Part shown: positions 37,334 to 44,671 of the stretch, piece after piece | Layout of the letters: every line of letters starts with the position of its first letter | Numbering within the stretch: the stretch's first letter is position 1 | Assembly (NCBI RefSeq): GCF_036016755.1 | Contig: NZ_JAYXIH010000014.1 | Span: 28,663 to 92,662, forward strand | Origin: Aurantimonas coralicida_A | Lineage (GTDB): Bacteria > Pseudomonadota > Alphaproteobacteria > Rhizobiales > Rhizobiaceae | DNA: 64,000 bases | Reading direction: 5' to 3' | The notes under the pieces: generated by a model | The model's input: only the letters and a program-made list of their open reading frames with translations | Database searches by the model: none | What the model was told of the DNA's origin: nothing | Made by a program: the position numbers and the translations under genes

Positions 37334-37720
37334 TTAGCGGGCCAGACTGGCGTGAAGCCTGTGTATCGTCGTTTCAAGACCTTCTGCATCCGAGGCCGCC
37401 GAGACTGCACGATCATGACAAGATTCACACCGGGCCCTGTTATGGTCTGCCCTTGAAATCAGCAATTCGAGGCGGTGGATCGTCTCTTTCGCTTCGACAA
37501 CTTGCGCCTCCAGCGAGCGCAGTGTCTGGACACCCTCATGTTTCAGCACGACGACGGCATCCGCGGCTCTCGTGATAGCGTGATTGGCTTCTGTCAGCGC
37601 GGCGCCGAGGCCGCTTTCCGATGCCCGCAATGCTCGGAGCTCCTGATACATGCGGCCGCTTCTAAGTGCGGTGACGACGAGCGCCACCATTAGCACGATG
37701 TCAGTCAGAAAGGATGTCAT
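37334..37720 (-). CDS. Small membrane-anchored coiled-coil protein between fliM and fliN
   Basis: A 128-residue protein with one N-terminal hydrophobic segment (FLTDIVLMVALVVTAL) and a long helix (TEANHAITRAADAVVVLK to EAKETIHRLELLISRAD) ending in a CESCHD sequence with two cysteines. It resembles the small proteins, often annotated DUF6468, that sit between fliM and fliN in alphaproteobacteria; I am not certain of the family name. Its first 20 bases overlap the end of fliM, so it is part of the switch operon. A link to the C ring or stator is an inference from position only. Confidence 0.6.
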   Translation of the reverse strand: MTSFLTDIVLMVALVVTALRSGRMYQELRALRASESGLGAALTEANHAITRAADAVVVLKHEGVQTLRSLEAQVVEAKETIHRLELLISRADHNRARCESCHDRAVSAASDAEGLETTIHRLHASLAR

Positions 37721-38639
37721 CGATAAACTCCTCGGCAGGGTCCACCCGCTCTTCTATCCGCAGGACGTAGTCTACCCCTGAACGCCCCATCCGAGCGCGC
37801 AAGAGGGCCCTACCCTCACATTCCACAGCGATTAGGCTGGCGGCGTTGATTTCCAATTCGATCGTTTCTCCCACTTTGAATCCCGCAATCCTTCTCAGCG
37901 GAATCTTCTTCTTAGCGAGAACCGCGTCCAGACGAAGATCGCTTTGGGCGAAGCTGGCCTTGATGCCTGCGGACCAATTTTCGTCGCGATCGAGTTTGAC
38001 GACGTCAGGCAGTTCGCGGAGGAAGCGTCGGTGTGGAGCGAAGAAGCTGCTCGGCAGCCCAAAGGTGATGGTCGTCGTAAGAGTGCCAACGCGCAACTCG
38101 AACCGGAACAGGACAAACCGGTCGCCGGGGTCGCCAAGCTGCTCGGCAAGTTCGGACGGATCGATCAGATTGCTCGCCGAAAGGCGGAATTCGGCAATAT
38201 CATTGAAGACCGGGTCGGCAGCTTCCGCAATCGTCGTTAAGGCCAGTTTGACAACGCCGCGGTCGAGGTCAGTCGGTTTTCGGGGCTGATCATCCGAGGT
38301 CGAAGGCTCTGCCGCGAAGAGGGCGGCGATCAGGGCTTCGACACCGGAATTGTTGAGAGTGACGTAGCCGGGGTGCCGAAAGCGCGAGGAGCTCAATACC
38401 GCATAGAGCGAATTGCTTGCGGTATCGGCATCCAAGTCAGGTGCGAAATCTGCTTCGATATCGTGCAAGGTGAAATCGAAAGAAGTACCCGCGAGCGCCG
38501 TCATCCGAGCGGTGGCCGCGGTTGCCCATGCCTCGGCCAAGTGCCTGAGACGCGGCAGTTGTCCCGGTTCGAACTCGGCGGCAGCGCGAAGCCGGTCCCC
38601 TACGTCTTCAGCATCGGATAATAAACGGGGCTCACTCAT
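37701..38639 (-). CDS. fliM: Flagellar motor switch protein FliM
   Basis: A 312-residue protein placed between motA and fliN. The central CheC-like domain is diverged but recognisable (EALIAALFAAEP through VKLALTTIAEAADPVFNDIAEF). The C-terminal SpoA domain contains LRRIAGFKVGETIELEINAASL and the matching GRALLRARMGRSGVDYVLRI. The N-terminal CheY-binding peptide of classic FliM (LSQxEIDALL) is not evident, as is common in Rhizobiales. Identification rests on the SpoA domain and gene order. Confidence 0.85.
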   Translation of the reverse strand: MSEPRLLSDAEDVGDRLRAAAEFEPGQLPRLRHLAEAWATAATARMTALAGTSFDFTLHDIEADFAPDLDADTASNSLYAVLSSSRFRHPGYVTLNNSGVEALIAALFAAEPSTSDDQPRKPTDLDRGVVKLALTTIAEAADPVFNDIAEFRLSASNLIDPSELAEQLGDPGDRFVLFRFELRVGTLTTTITFGLPSSFFAPHRRFLRELPDVVKLDRDENWSAGIKASFAQSDLRLDAVLAKKKIPLRRIAGFKVGETIELEINAASLIAVECEGRALLRARMGRSGVDYVLRIEERVDPAEEFIDDILSD

Positions 38640-38642
38640 GGA

Positions 38643-39506
38643 CTACGCCGCCGATCCGCCGCCGATGGTTTCATTTTCGACCTGGTCGATGGTCGGACGG
38701 TCATATGAAGAGATCGTTTTGCGTCCATATTCGAGGGCTACCTGCGGCATCGCTCCGTTCATATAGGCGATAAGCGTCGATTTCACGATGGTGAACATCC
38801 GACACTTCTTGTCGCGCACCCCTTTTACCTTGTTGGCGATCGGGCCGACCACACCGTAGGAAAAGAAGATGCCGGCAAAGGTTCCGACCAATGCCGCGCC
38901 AATCAGGCCGCCGAGAATTTCGGGGGACTGGTCCAGAGCGCCCATGGCCTTGATCACGCCCAAGACAGCGGCGACGATCCCGAGCGCGGGTAGTCCGTCC
39001 GCCATGTCCTGCAGCGCGTGCTTGGGCTTCATCTCATCGTAGGTGATGGTCTGGATTTCCTCCTCCATCAACGATTCGATCTCGTGCGGCCGGGCATTGC
39101 CGATGATGATCAGCCGGCAATAGTCGCAAATGAAGCTGGTCATGGGATCGTCTTTCAGGACATCCGGATAGGCTTGGAAAATCGTCGATTCCTTCGGATC
39201 GTCAATGTGCGCCTCGACCTCGCTGCGCGATTTCGAGCGCATCTCGCGCATCAGCTGATGCAAGAGCCCGAGGACGTTCAAATAGTCATTCGGCTTTGGA
39301 ACCTTGTTCTTGAAAGCCTCCATGACCGCCTTGCCGGTATCCTTCACGACCTTGGTCGGATTGGCGACGAGGAAGGTCCCGATCGATGAGCCCAGAATGA
39401 TGACGTATTCGAATGGCTGGACGAGAACCATCAATTTCCCGCCCATCGCGACGAAGCCACCGAACAGGGCTCCAAACGTCACGACCAGCCCAAGCAGAAT
39501 ACCCAT
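38643..39506 (-). CDS. motA: Flagellar stator protein MotA
   Basis: A 287-residue inner-membrane protein with four transmembrane helices: two at the N-terminus (GILLGLVVTFGALFGGFVAM and VQPFEYVIILGSSIGTFLVA) and two after the cytosolic loop (MADGLPALGIVAAVLGVIKAMG and LVGTFAGIFFSYGVVGPIAN). The charged loop contains HQLMREMRSKSRSEVEAHI. It works with MotB at 20.6-21.8 kb as the proton-driven stator. It heads the long minus-strand flagellar run and is divergent from DUF1217-flgF-fliI. Confidence 0.95.
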   Translation of the reverse strand: MGILLGLVVTFGALFGGFVAMGGKLMVLVQPFEYVIILGSSIGTFLVANPTKVVKDTGKAVMEAFKNKVPKPNDYLNVLGLLHQLMREMRSKSRSEVEAHIDDPKESTIFQAYPDVLKDDPMTSFICDYCRLIIIGNARPHEIESLMEEEIQTITYDEMKPKHALQDMADGLPALGIVAAVLGVIKAMGALDQSPEILGGLIGAALVGTFAGIFFSYGVVGPIANKVKGVRDKKCRMFTIVKSTLIAYMNGAMPQVALEYGRKTISSYDRPTIDQVENETIGGGSAA

Positions 39507-39682
39507 GCGGGCCCCCGATTTCTTAATTTTCGAGTGTCACCGGTAGGTAGGCCCGCTTGTGCGAGCCTTGCCGAAGGGTCGGCGCGGTCAGGAAAACCCG
39601 CTCGCTCTTGCCGAACAGCCTGGCGCAAGCAAGCTGCCCGATTTTCGGACCACTTGAAATATGTTTACCGGAGGGCGCGACC

Positions 39683-40465
39683 ATGCTGGGCGCAACGACC
39701 AGTTTCGAACTCATACGTCGCGATCTTCCGGCCGCTCTCGATCGCACGGCGAAGCAACCGACGGTCGAACGCGCGACCGAACGCTATCTGGAGGCAATCT
39801 CCTCGATCAAGACGGTCGAGGATTTCCTCTCCAACGATCGTGTCTACAATTATGCCATGAAGGCCTTCGGGCTCGAGGATATGACTTATGCCAAGGCGTT
39901 CATGCGCAAGGTTCTGGTCGAAGGCATCGACGACAAGGAGAGCTTTGCCAACAAGCTGACCGACAATCGCTACAAGGACTTCGCCGAAACCTTCAACTTC
40001 GCGCGTTACGACAAGACCGCCATGGCATTCGACCGAGCCCAGCAGGGCGTCGTCGACAAATATGTTCGCCAGACGCTTGAGGAAGACACCGGAACCCAGA
40101 GCGAAGGCGCGCGGCTCGCTCTGTATTTCGAACGCGCCGCCCCGACGATCACCACGACGTTTTCCATCCTCGCCGACAGCGCTTTGATGAAGGTCGTCCA
40201 GGTCGCCTTCGGCATTCCCCCCGAGATCGGCGCGCTCGATATCGACAAACAGGCGGCGATCTATGAACAGCGGCTGGACATCGAGGATTTGAAGGATCCC
40301 GAGAAACTGCAGAAGCTGCTGACGCGCTTCACCGCGATCTACGACACGACAGAAACCTCGGCACAAGCGACCAATCCTGCCCTTGCGCTATTCGGATCGC
40401 CGAGCGCCGGCATCGACGGCAACCTGCTGCTCACACTCCAGTCGTACCGCAGCGGAGGCTTCTGA
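39683..40465 (+). CDS. DUF1217 family flagellar-locus protein
   Basis: A 260-residue helical, soluble protein of the DUF1217 family, found next to flgF in Rhizobiales flagellar clusters. Recognisable segments are VEDFLSNDRVYNYAMKAFGL, DNRYKDFAETFNFARYD and the ending NLLLTLQSYRSGGF. The ATG at 39683 is chosen over an upstream frame opening at 39557 because GGAGGG lies 9 bases ahead. The ending pattern (FGSPS...LLTLQS) resembles export-substrate tails, but no function is established. It is followed two bases later by flgF. Confidence 0.75.
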   Translation: MLGATTSFELIRRDLPAALDRTAKQPTVERATERYLEAISSIKTVEDFLSNDRVYNYAMKAFGLEDMTYAKAFMRKVLVEGIDDKESFANKLTDNRYKDFAETFNFARYDKTAMAFDRAQQGVVDKYVRQTLEEDTGTQSEGARLALYFERAAPTITTTFSILADSALMKVVQVAFGIPPEIGALDIDKQAAIYEQRLDIEDLKDPEKLQKLLTRFTAIYDTTETSAQATNPALALFGSPSAGIDGNLLLTLQSYRSGGF

Positions 40466-40467
40466 CC

Positions 40468-41193
40468 TTGCAGACCGCACTTCCCGTCGCCCTGTCCGCG
40501 CAACTGGCCCTCGAGAAGCGGCTGGACACGATCGCGCACAATGTCGCCAATGCCCGCACCGCCGGCTTTCGGGCCGAAGAAATCAAGTTCGAGGCGCTGA
40601 TCTCCCGGGCCGGACCGGACCCTGTCGCCTTCGCCTCCGAGGGCACGACGTATCTGTCGACCCGCGCAGGGGAAATGACCCAGACTGGCAATACGCTCGA
40701 CATGGCGGTCTCCGGCGATGCGTTCTTCGCCATCCAGGGACCCAACGGCCCGGTCTATACGCGCGACGGACGAATGCGGATCAGCGCCGAAGGGACGGTG
40801 GAAACGCTCAATGGCTACCCGATCCTCGACGTTGGTGCCGCCCCCTTACAGGTCGACCCGAACGCCGGACCTATCGCGATCGCGCGCGATGGCATGATCA
40901 CGCAAAACGGCGGCCAGATCGGCGCGGTCGGGCTGTTCGCCATGCCGCGGAACGCCAACCTAACGCGGTTCGAGAACTCCGGCGTCATCCCTGACCAGGC
41001 CGCGGTTCCCCTTGTCGACTTCGGCGATGTCGGCGTCATGCAGGGTTTCGTCGAAGGCTCCAACGTCAATCCGGTCCTGGAGATCAGTCGTCTCATCGCC
41101 CTGCAGCGCGCGTTCGAAAGTGCCTCCAATCTCGTCCAGACCTCCGAGCGCACGCTCGACGATGCGGTCAAGAATCTCGGTAACATGTCGTGA
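40468..41193 (+). CDS. flgF: Flagellar proximal rod protein FlgF
   Basis: A 241-residue rod protein. It contains KRLDTIAHNVANARTAGFRA near the start, GDAFFAIQGPNGPVYTRDGR in the centre and EISRLIALQRAFESASNLVQ near the end. The start is a TTG, 12 bases after GCGGAGG. The stop overlaps the fliI GTG start. FlgF rather than FlgG is chosen because of its length, the shorter middle and the separate flgG at 32 kb. Confidence 0.92.
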   Translation: MQTALPVALSAQLALEKRLDTIAHNVANARTAGFRAEEIKFEALISRAGPDPVAFASEGTTYLSTRAGEMTQTGNTLDMAVSGDAFFAIQGPNGPVYTRDGRMRISAEGTVETLNGYPILDVGAAPLQVDPNAGPIAIARDGMITQNGGQIGAVGLFAMPRNANLTRFENSGVIPDQAAVPLVDFGDVGVMQGFVEGSNVNPVLEISRLIALQRAFESASNLVQTSERTLDDAVKNLGNMS

Positions 41194-42539
41194 CGGCATT
41201 TGCGGAAAGCAGCTACAAGATCCCGCCACTCGAGGAGGAGCGCCTCGCGATCTCGGGACACATCGTCGACGTGTCGCCCCAGGCCTTCAAGGTGGCGGGT
41301 CTGTCGCCCTTCGTGCGGCTCGGCGACTGCGTCGCCTGTCCCGGCCCAAACGGTGAGGAAATCGGCGAGGTAGTCCGCATCGAGGCGGACAGCCTGACCA
41401 TCAAGCCCTTCGGCAGCCGCTTCAACCGTGGAGTCAAGGCGCCCGCAAGGCGGATCGGTCCGCTGACGGTCGCGCCGTCGGAGCGCTGGAAGGGGCGGGT
41501 CGTGAACGCGTTCGGCATGCCCTGCGACGGGGCGGGGCCGCTGGCCGCCGGCGACGAGGATCGCCTGGCCGATGCCGCGCCGCCACCGGCGCTGCGACGC
41601 GGCCGTGTCGGCGGCTCGGTGCCGACCGGGGTGCATGCGATTGATATCTTTACCCCGCTGGTCAAAGGGCAGCGCATCGGCATCTTCGCCGGCTCCGGCG
41701 TCGGCAAGTCGACGCTGATGGGTATGCTGGCGCGCGCGCAAGGCTTCGACACCGTGGTCGTCGCTCTCGTCGGCGAGCGCGGCCGCGAAGTGCGCGAATT
41801 TCTCGAAGAGACGATGGGCGGCGACTTGCAAAAGCTCGTCACTGTGGTCGCGACGGGAGACGAGAGCCCGATGATGCGGCGGCTCGCGCCACGCACAGCG
41901 ACATCGGTCGCCGAGTATTTTCGTGACCGTGGCGAAAACGTCCTGCTCATCGTCGATAGCGTAACCCGCCTCGCCCATGCCGCCCGCGACGTGGCGCTCG
42001 CGGCCGGCGAACCACCGGTCGCGCGCGGCTATCCGCCCAGCGTCTTTTCCGAGTTGCCGCGGCTTCTCGAGCGCGCCGGCCCCGGCCTCGATGGCTCCGG
42101 GACGATCACCGGCATTTTCTCCGTTCTGGTCGACGGCGACGATCACAATGATCCGATCGCCGACGCCATCCGGGGCACGCTCGACGGCCATATCGTTCTC
42201 GACAGGGCGATCGCCGAGCAGGGCCGGTTTCCAGCGGTGGACGTGCTGAAATCGATCTCGCGCCTCGCCGACCGGGTCTGGGACGAGCAGCAGCGCGAGC
42301 TCGTCACGCGCCTGCGCAGCATGATCTCGCGATACGAGGACACGCGCGATCTGCGTTTGCTCGGGGGCTATCAGCGCGGCAACGACGAGACCCTGGATCA
42401 GGCCGTCGACCTCGTTCCGCATGTTTACGACTATATGATCCAGCACCCCGGAGCCGTCACGAACGTCGAGCCCTTTGCCGAGCTCAGCGCACGGCTGAAG
42501 AAGAGCTTTGCCGCCGCGCGGGGGCCGGCCAAGGCGTGA
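41190..42539 (+). CDS. fliI: Flagellar export ATPase FliI
   Basis: A 449-residue ATPase of the F1-beta/FliI family. Walker A is GSGVGKSTLM near residue 170 and Walker B is LLIVDSVTRLAHA, followed by the family signature region ARGYPPSVFSELPRLLERAG. It powers unfolding and entry of export substrates with FliH and FliJ. The start is a GTG overlapping the flgF stop (GTGA). The reading frame ends directly before the first palindrome of the next operon. Confidence 0.95.
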   Translation: MTAFAESSYKIPPLEEERLAISGHIVDVSPQAFKVAGLSPFVRLGDCVACPGPNGEEIGEVVRIEADSLTIKPFGSRFNRGVKAPARRIGPLTVAPSERWKGRVVNAFGMPCDGAGPLAAGDEDRLADAAPPPALRRGRVGGSVPTGVHAIDIFTPLVKGQRIGIFAGSGVGKSTLMGMLARAQGFDTVVVALVGERGREVREFLEETMGGDLQKLVTVVATGDESPMMRRLAPRTATSVAEYFRDRGENVLLIVDSVTRLAHAARDVALAAGEPPVARGYPPSVFSELPRLLERAGPGLDGSGTITGIFSVLVDGDDHNDPIADAIRGTLDGHIVLDRAIAEQGRFPAVDVLKSISRLADRVWDEQQRELVTRLRSMISRYEDTRDLRLLGGYQRGNDETLDQAVDLVPHVYDYMIQHPGAVTNVEPFAELSARLKKSFAAARGPAKA

Positions 42540-42540
42540 C

Positions 42541-42558
42541 GTTCAGTCGCAACTGAAC
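42541..42558. promoter_or_regulatory. Palindromic operator 1 upstream of the efflux operon
   Basis: GTTCAGT-CGCA-ACTGAAC, a perfect 7-base inverted repeat with a 4-base spacer. A second copy with the same arms follows 28 bases further on. It is probably the binding site of the regulator encoded just downstream. Confidence 0.75.
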
Positions 42559-42568
42559 AATTTCTTCT

Positions 42569-42586
42569 GTTCAGTCTTGACTGAAC
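42569..42586. promoter_or_regulatory. Palindromic operator 2 upstream of the efflux operon
   Basis: GTTCAGT-CTTG-ACTGAAC, with the same 7-base arms as operator 1 and a different spacer. The centres are 28 bases apart, about two and two-thirds helical turns, in the only spacer between fliI and the regulator gene. Confidence 0.75.
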
Positions 42587-42611
42587 GACGGGCCACTCGT
42601 ATTTGCGATCG

Positions 42612-43124
42612 ATGAATATCGCTATCGATCAAGATCTGGTCTGCGCCTGCCCGCAGGACCTTTGCCGCGCCCGCTTCATCGACCGGATGGGCGATCACCT
42701 GGAAGCGGAGGGCATGCCGCGCATCGCCGGACGGCTATTCGGGCTGATGATCCTGGAGCCGGGCGTTGTCAGCTTCAGCGACCTTGCGGCGCGACTTTGC
42801 GTTAGCCGGGCCTCAATCTCGACCAATGCCCGCCTGCTCGAAAGCCAGGGGCTCATCGTCAAGGTTCAGGTCGAGGGGGAGCGGCAGGATTTCTTCCGTC
42901 TCGCCGACCGGCCCTACGTCAACATGATTCGCGGCGTGGCCCACCGGATGGAAGAGACGCAAGCCAGTATCATCACGGCGGAGGCCGACCTGTCGCCCGA
43001 CGCGACGGCCGAGCGTCAGCGCCTCGAGCAGGCCCGCGCGTTTTTCGAAACCGCTGTCGCCTCGCTCAATGACCTCGCGGCCAAGCTGTGCCAGCTCGAT
43101 GAAGAAGGGCGGGGCAAGCAATGA
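42612..43124 (+). CDS. GbsR/MarR-like transcriptional regulator
   Basis: A 170-residue DNA-binding protein. The winged helix-turn-helix lies at about residues 55-85 (VSFSDLAARLCVSRASISTN followed by ARLLESQGLIVKV), and long C-terminal helices would form the dimer interface. The size and early placement of the domain resemble GbsR-type MarR relatives. The ATG at 42612 is preferred over a TTG at 42603. The stop overlaps the adaptor start (ATGA), so it is co-expressed with the efflux system and likely regulates it through the two palindromes just upstream. The cysteines in CACPQDLC near the N-terminus could sense redox or a metal, but this is speculation. Confidence 0.75.
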   Translation: MNIAIDQDLVCACPQDLCRARFIDRMGDHLEAEGMPRIAGRLFGLMILEPGVVSFSDLAARLCVSRASISTNARLLESQGLIVKVQVEGERQDFFRLADRPYVNMIRGVAHRMEETQASIITAEADLSPDATAERQRLEQARAFFETAVASLNDLAAKLCQLDEEGRGKQ

Positions 43125-44671
43125 ATCCGCACGAGCACACAGGTCCCTCCCCCGTCGCTGAATCGGAGCCGGCGCCGAAGGAGCGCAAGTCACGCGCCGG
43201 CTGGCTGGCGGCTTTATTTGTCCTCGCCCTCGTCGGCTGGATGGGCTCGGGCTATTATTATCCCGACCAGGATCAAGCTGTCGAAGCGACGAAATCCAAG
43301 ACCCGCGAACCCTTCAAGGTCGAGGCATTCGCCTCCCGCGCCAAGCCGGTGGTGGAGTTCGTCGCAGCGGAGGGTCAGGTTCTACCTGACCGCACGACGC
43401 CGGTTCGCGCTAAAGTGGGCGGCACGGTCGAGGCCATCGCCGTCAAGAAAGGCGACTTTCTCGAGGAAGGCGCGCTGATCGCCAAGATCGCCCTCGCCGA
43501 CCGCGAGGCGCAGCGCATACAGGCCGAGGCCGAACTTGCCCGCCGCCAGGGCGAATTCGACCGCGTGTCGGGGTTGGCCAATCGCGGCTATACGACGGCG
43601 GCCCAGGTGGAAGAAGCGCAGGCCGAGTTGGCCAAGGCGCGAGCGTCGCTGGCCGCGATCGAAAAGACCACCGGCGACACCGAGATCCGCGCACCGATCA
43701 CCGGCACCCTCGACCGGTTCGATCTGGATCTCGGCGAGTTCGTTGCCGCGAGCGCGGAGGTCGGCATCCAGATCGACAACGATCCGCTGACTGTCGATGT
43801 CGAGATCGCCCAGCAAAATGTCGCGCGCGTGCGTACCGGACAGTCCGCCTCGGTGACCTTCATTACCGGGGAAACCCGTCAGGGCACCGTCCGCTATATC
43901 GCTGCGAACGCCAGTTCCGCTACCCGAACCTTCCCGGTCGAGATCACCGTGCCCAATCCCAAACGCGACATTCCCGCCGGTATCTCGGCGCAGGTGCGCA
44001 TTCCCGTCGGGGAGGTCCCCGCGCATTTCCTGTCCGCGGCCGTTCTGGCACTCGGGTCGGACGGCACGCTCGGCGTCAAGGCCGTCAATGCCGAGAACAA
44101 GGTCACCTTCCACCCGATCGAACTCGTTCGCGCGGAAACGACCGGGCTATGGGTCGCCGGACTTCCCGAGACTCTGCGGATCATTACCGTCGGCCAGGGT
44201 TTTGTTTCCGAAGGTGAAGACGTCCGCGTGATCGAGGCAAAACCCGGTGACGCGCGCGGTGAGCCGTCGAATCCGGCGATCACGCCTCCCGAAGCCGAGC
44301 CTGTGGCGGCGGGCGACGGCATTCTGGACAATGTGCCGACAGCCGAGGGTCCGGAGACAGCGACTGGAAGCGTGCGCACGGCCACTTCTCCTTCGACGCA
44401 AAACACAGTTGAGACAGCGGCACTGACCGAGCCGTCCGATCCGAGCGACCCAAAAGCCAAGAGCCCCGGCGAAGAACCGTCGATTCAGCTCTTGCAAAGA
44501 CGGCTTCGCAGCTTGGGCTACGAACCGGGACCGATCGACGGCCTGCTGGGGGACGCGACCCGCGAGGCGATCAAGAAGTTCCAGCGCGACAATGATCTCG
44601 ACGTCACCGGCGAGATCACGGCGACACTGGCGAACGCCCTGTTTGCGACGGACACGGCCGGGGGGCGCTGA
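43121..44671 (+). CDS. RND efflux periplasmic adaptor with a C-terminal peptidoglycan-binding domain
   Basis: A 516-residue membrane-fusion protein. It has one N-terminal transmembrane anchor (GWLAALFVLALVGWMGSGYYY), a lipoyl-like hairpin domain (VRAKVGGTVEAIAVKKGDFL, then IRAPITGTLDRFDLDLGEFV), a coiled-coil hairpin and a beta-barrel (SASVTFITGETRQGTVRYIA). After a proline/threonine-rich linker, about residues 450-510 form a peptidoglycan-binding type 1 module (LLQRRLRSLGYEPGPIDGLL, TREAIKKFQRDNDLDVTG). Adaptors of this class normally lack that module. It would tether the pump to the cell wall. The gene overlaps both neighbours (ATGA before, TGATG after). Confidence 0.87.
   Translation: MNPHEHTGPSPVAESEPAPKERKSRAGWLAALFVLALVGWMGSGYYYPDQDQAVEATKSKTREPFKVEAFASRAKPVVEFVAAEGQVLPDRTTPVRAKVGGTVEAIAVKKGDFLEEGALIAKIALADREAQRIQAEAELARRQGEFDRVSGLANRGYTTAAQVEEAQAELAKARASLAAIEKTTGDTEIRAPITGTLDRFDLDLGEFVAASAEVGIQIDNDPLTVDVEIAQQNVARVRTGQSASVTFITGETRQGTVRYIAANASSATRTFPVEITVPNPKRDIPAGISAQVRIPVGEVPAHFLSAAVLALGSDGTLGVKAVNAENKVTFHPIELVRAETTGLWVAGLPETLRIITVGQGFVSEGEDVRVIEAKPGDARGEPSNPAITPPEAEPVAAGDGILDNVPTAEGPETATGSVRTATSPSTQNTVETAALTEPSDPSDPKAKSPGEEPSIQLLQRRLRSLGYEPGPIDGLLGDATREAIKKFQRDNDLDVTGEITATLANALFATDTAGGR

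Noticed and set aside
39620..39636. A sigma-54-like element (TGGCGC...GCTGC) in the motA-DUF1217 divergent spacer.
   Set aside because: The spacing between the GG and GC pairs is off by one base, so it does not meet the consensus.
40815..42446. A 543-codon minus-strand frame opposite flgF and fliI.
   Set aside because: It overlaps two well-supported genes and has no start signal or domain.
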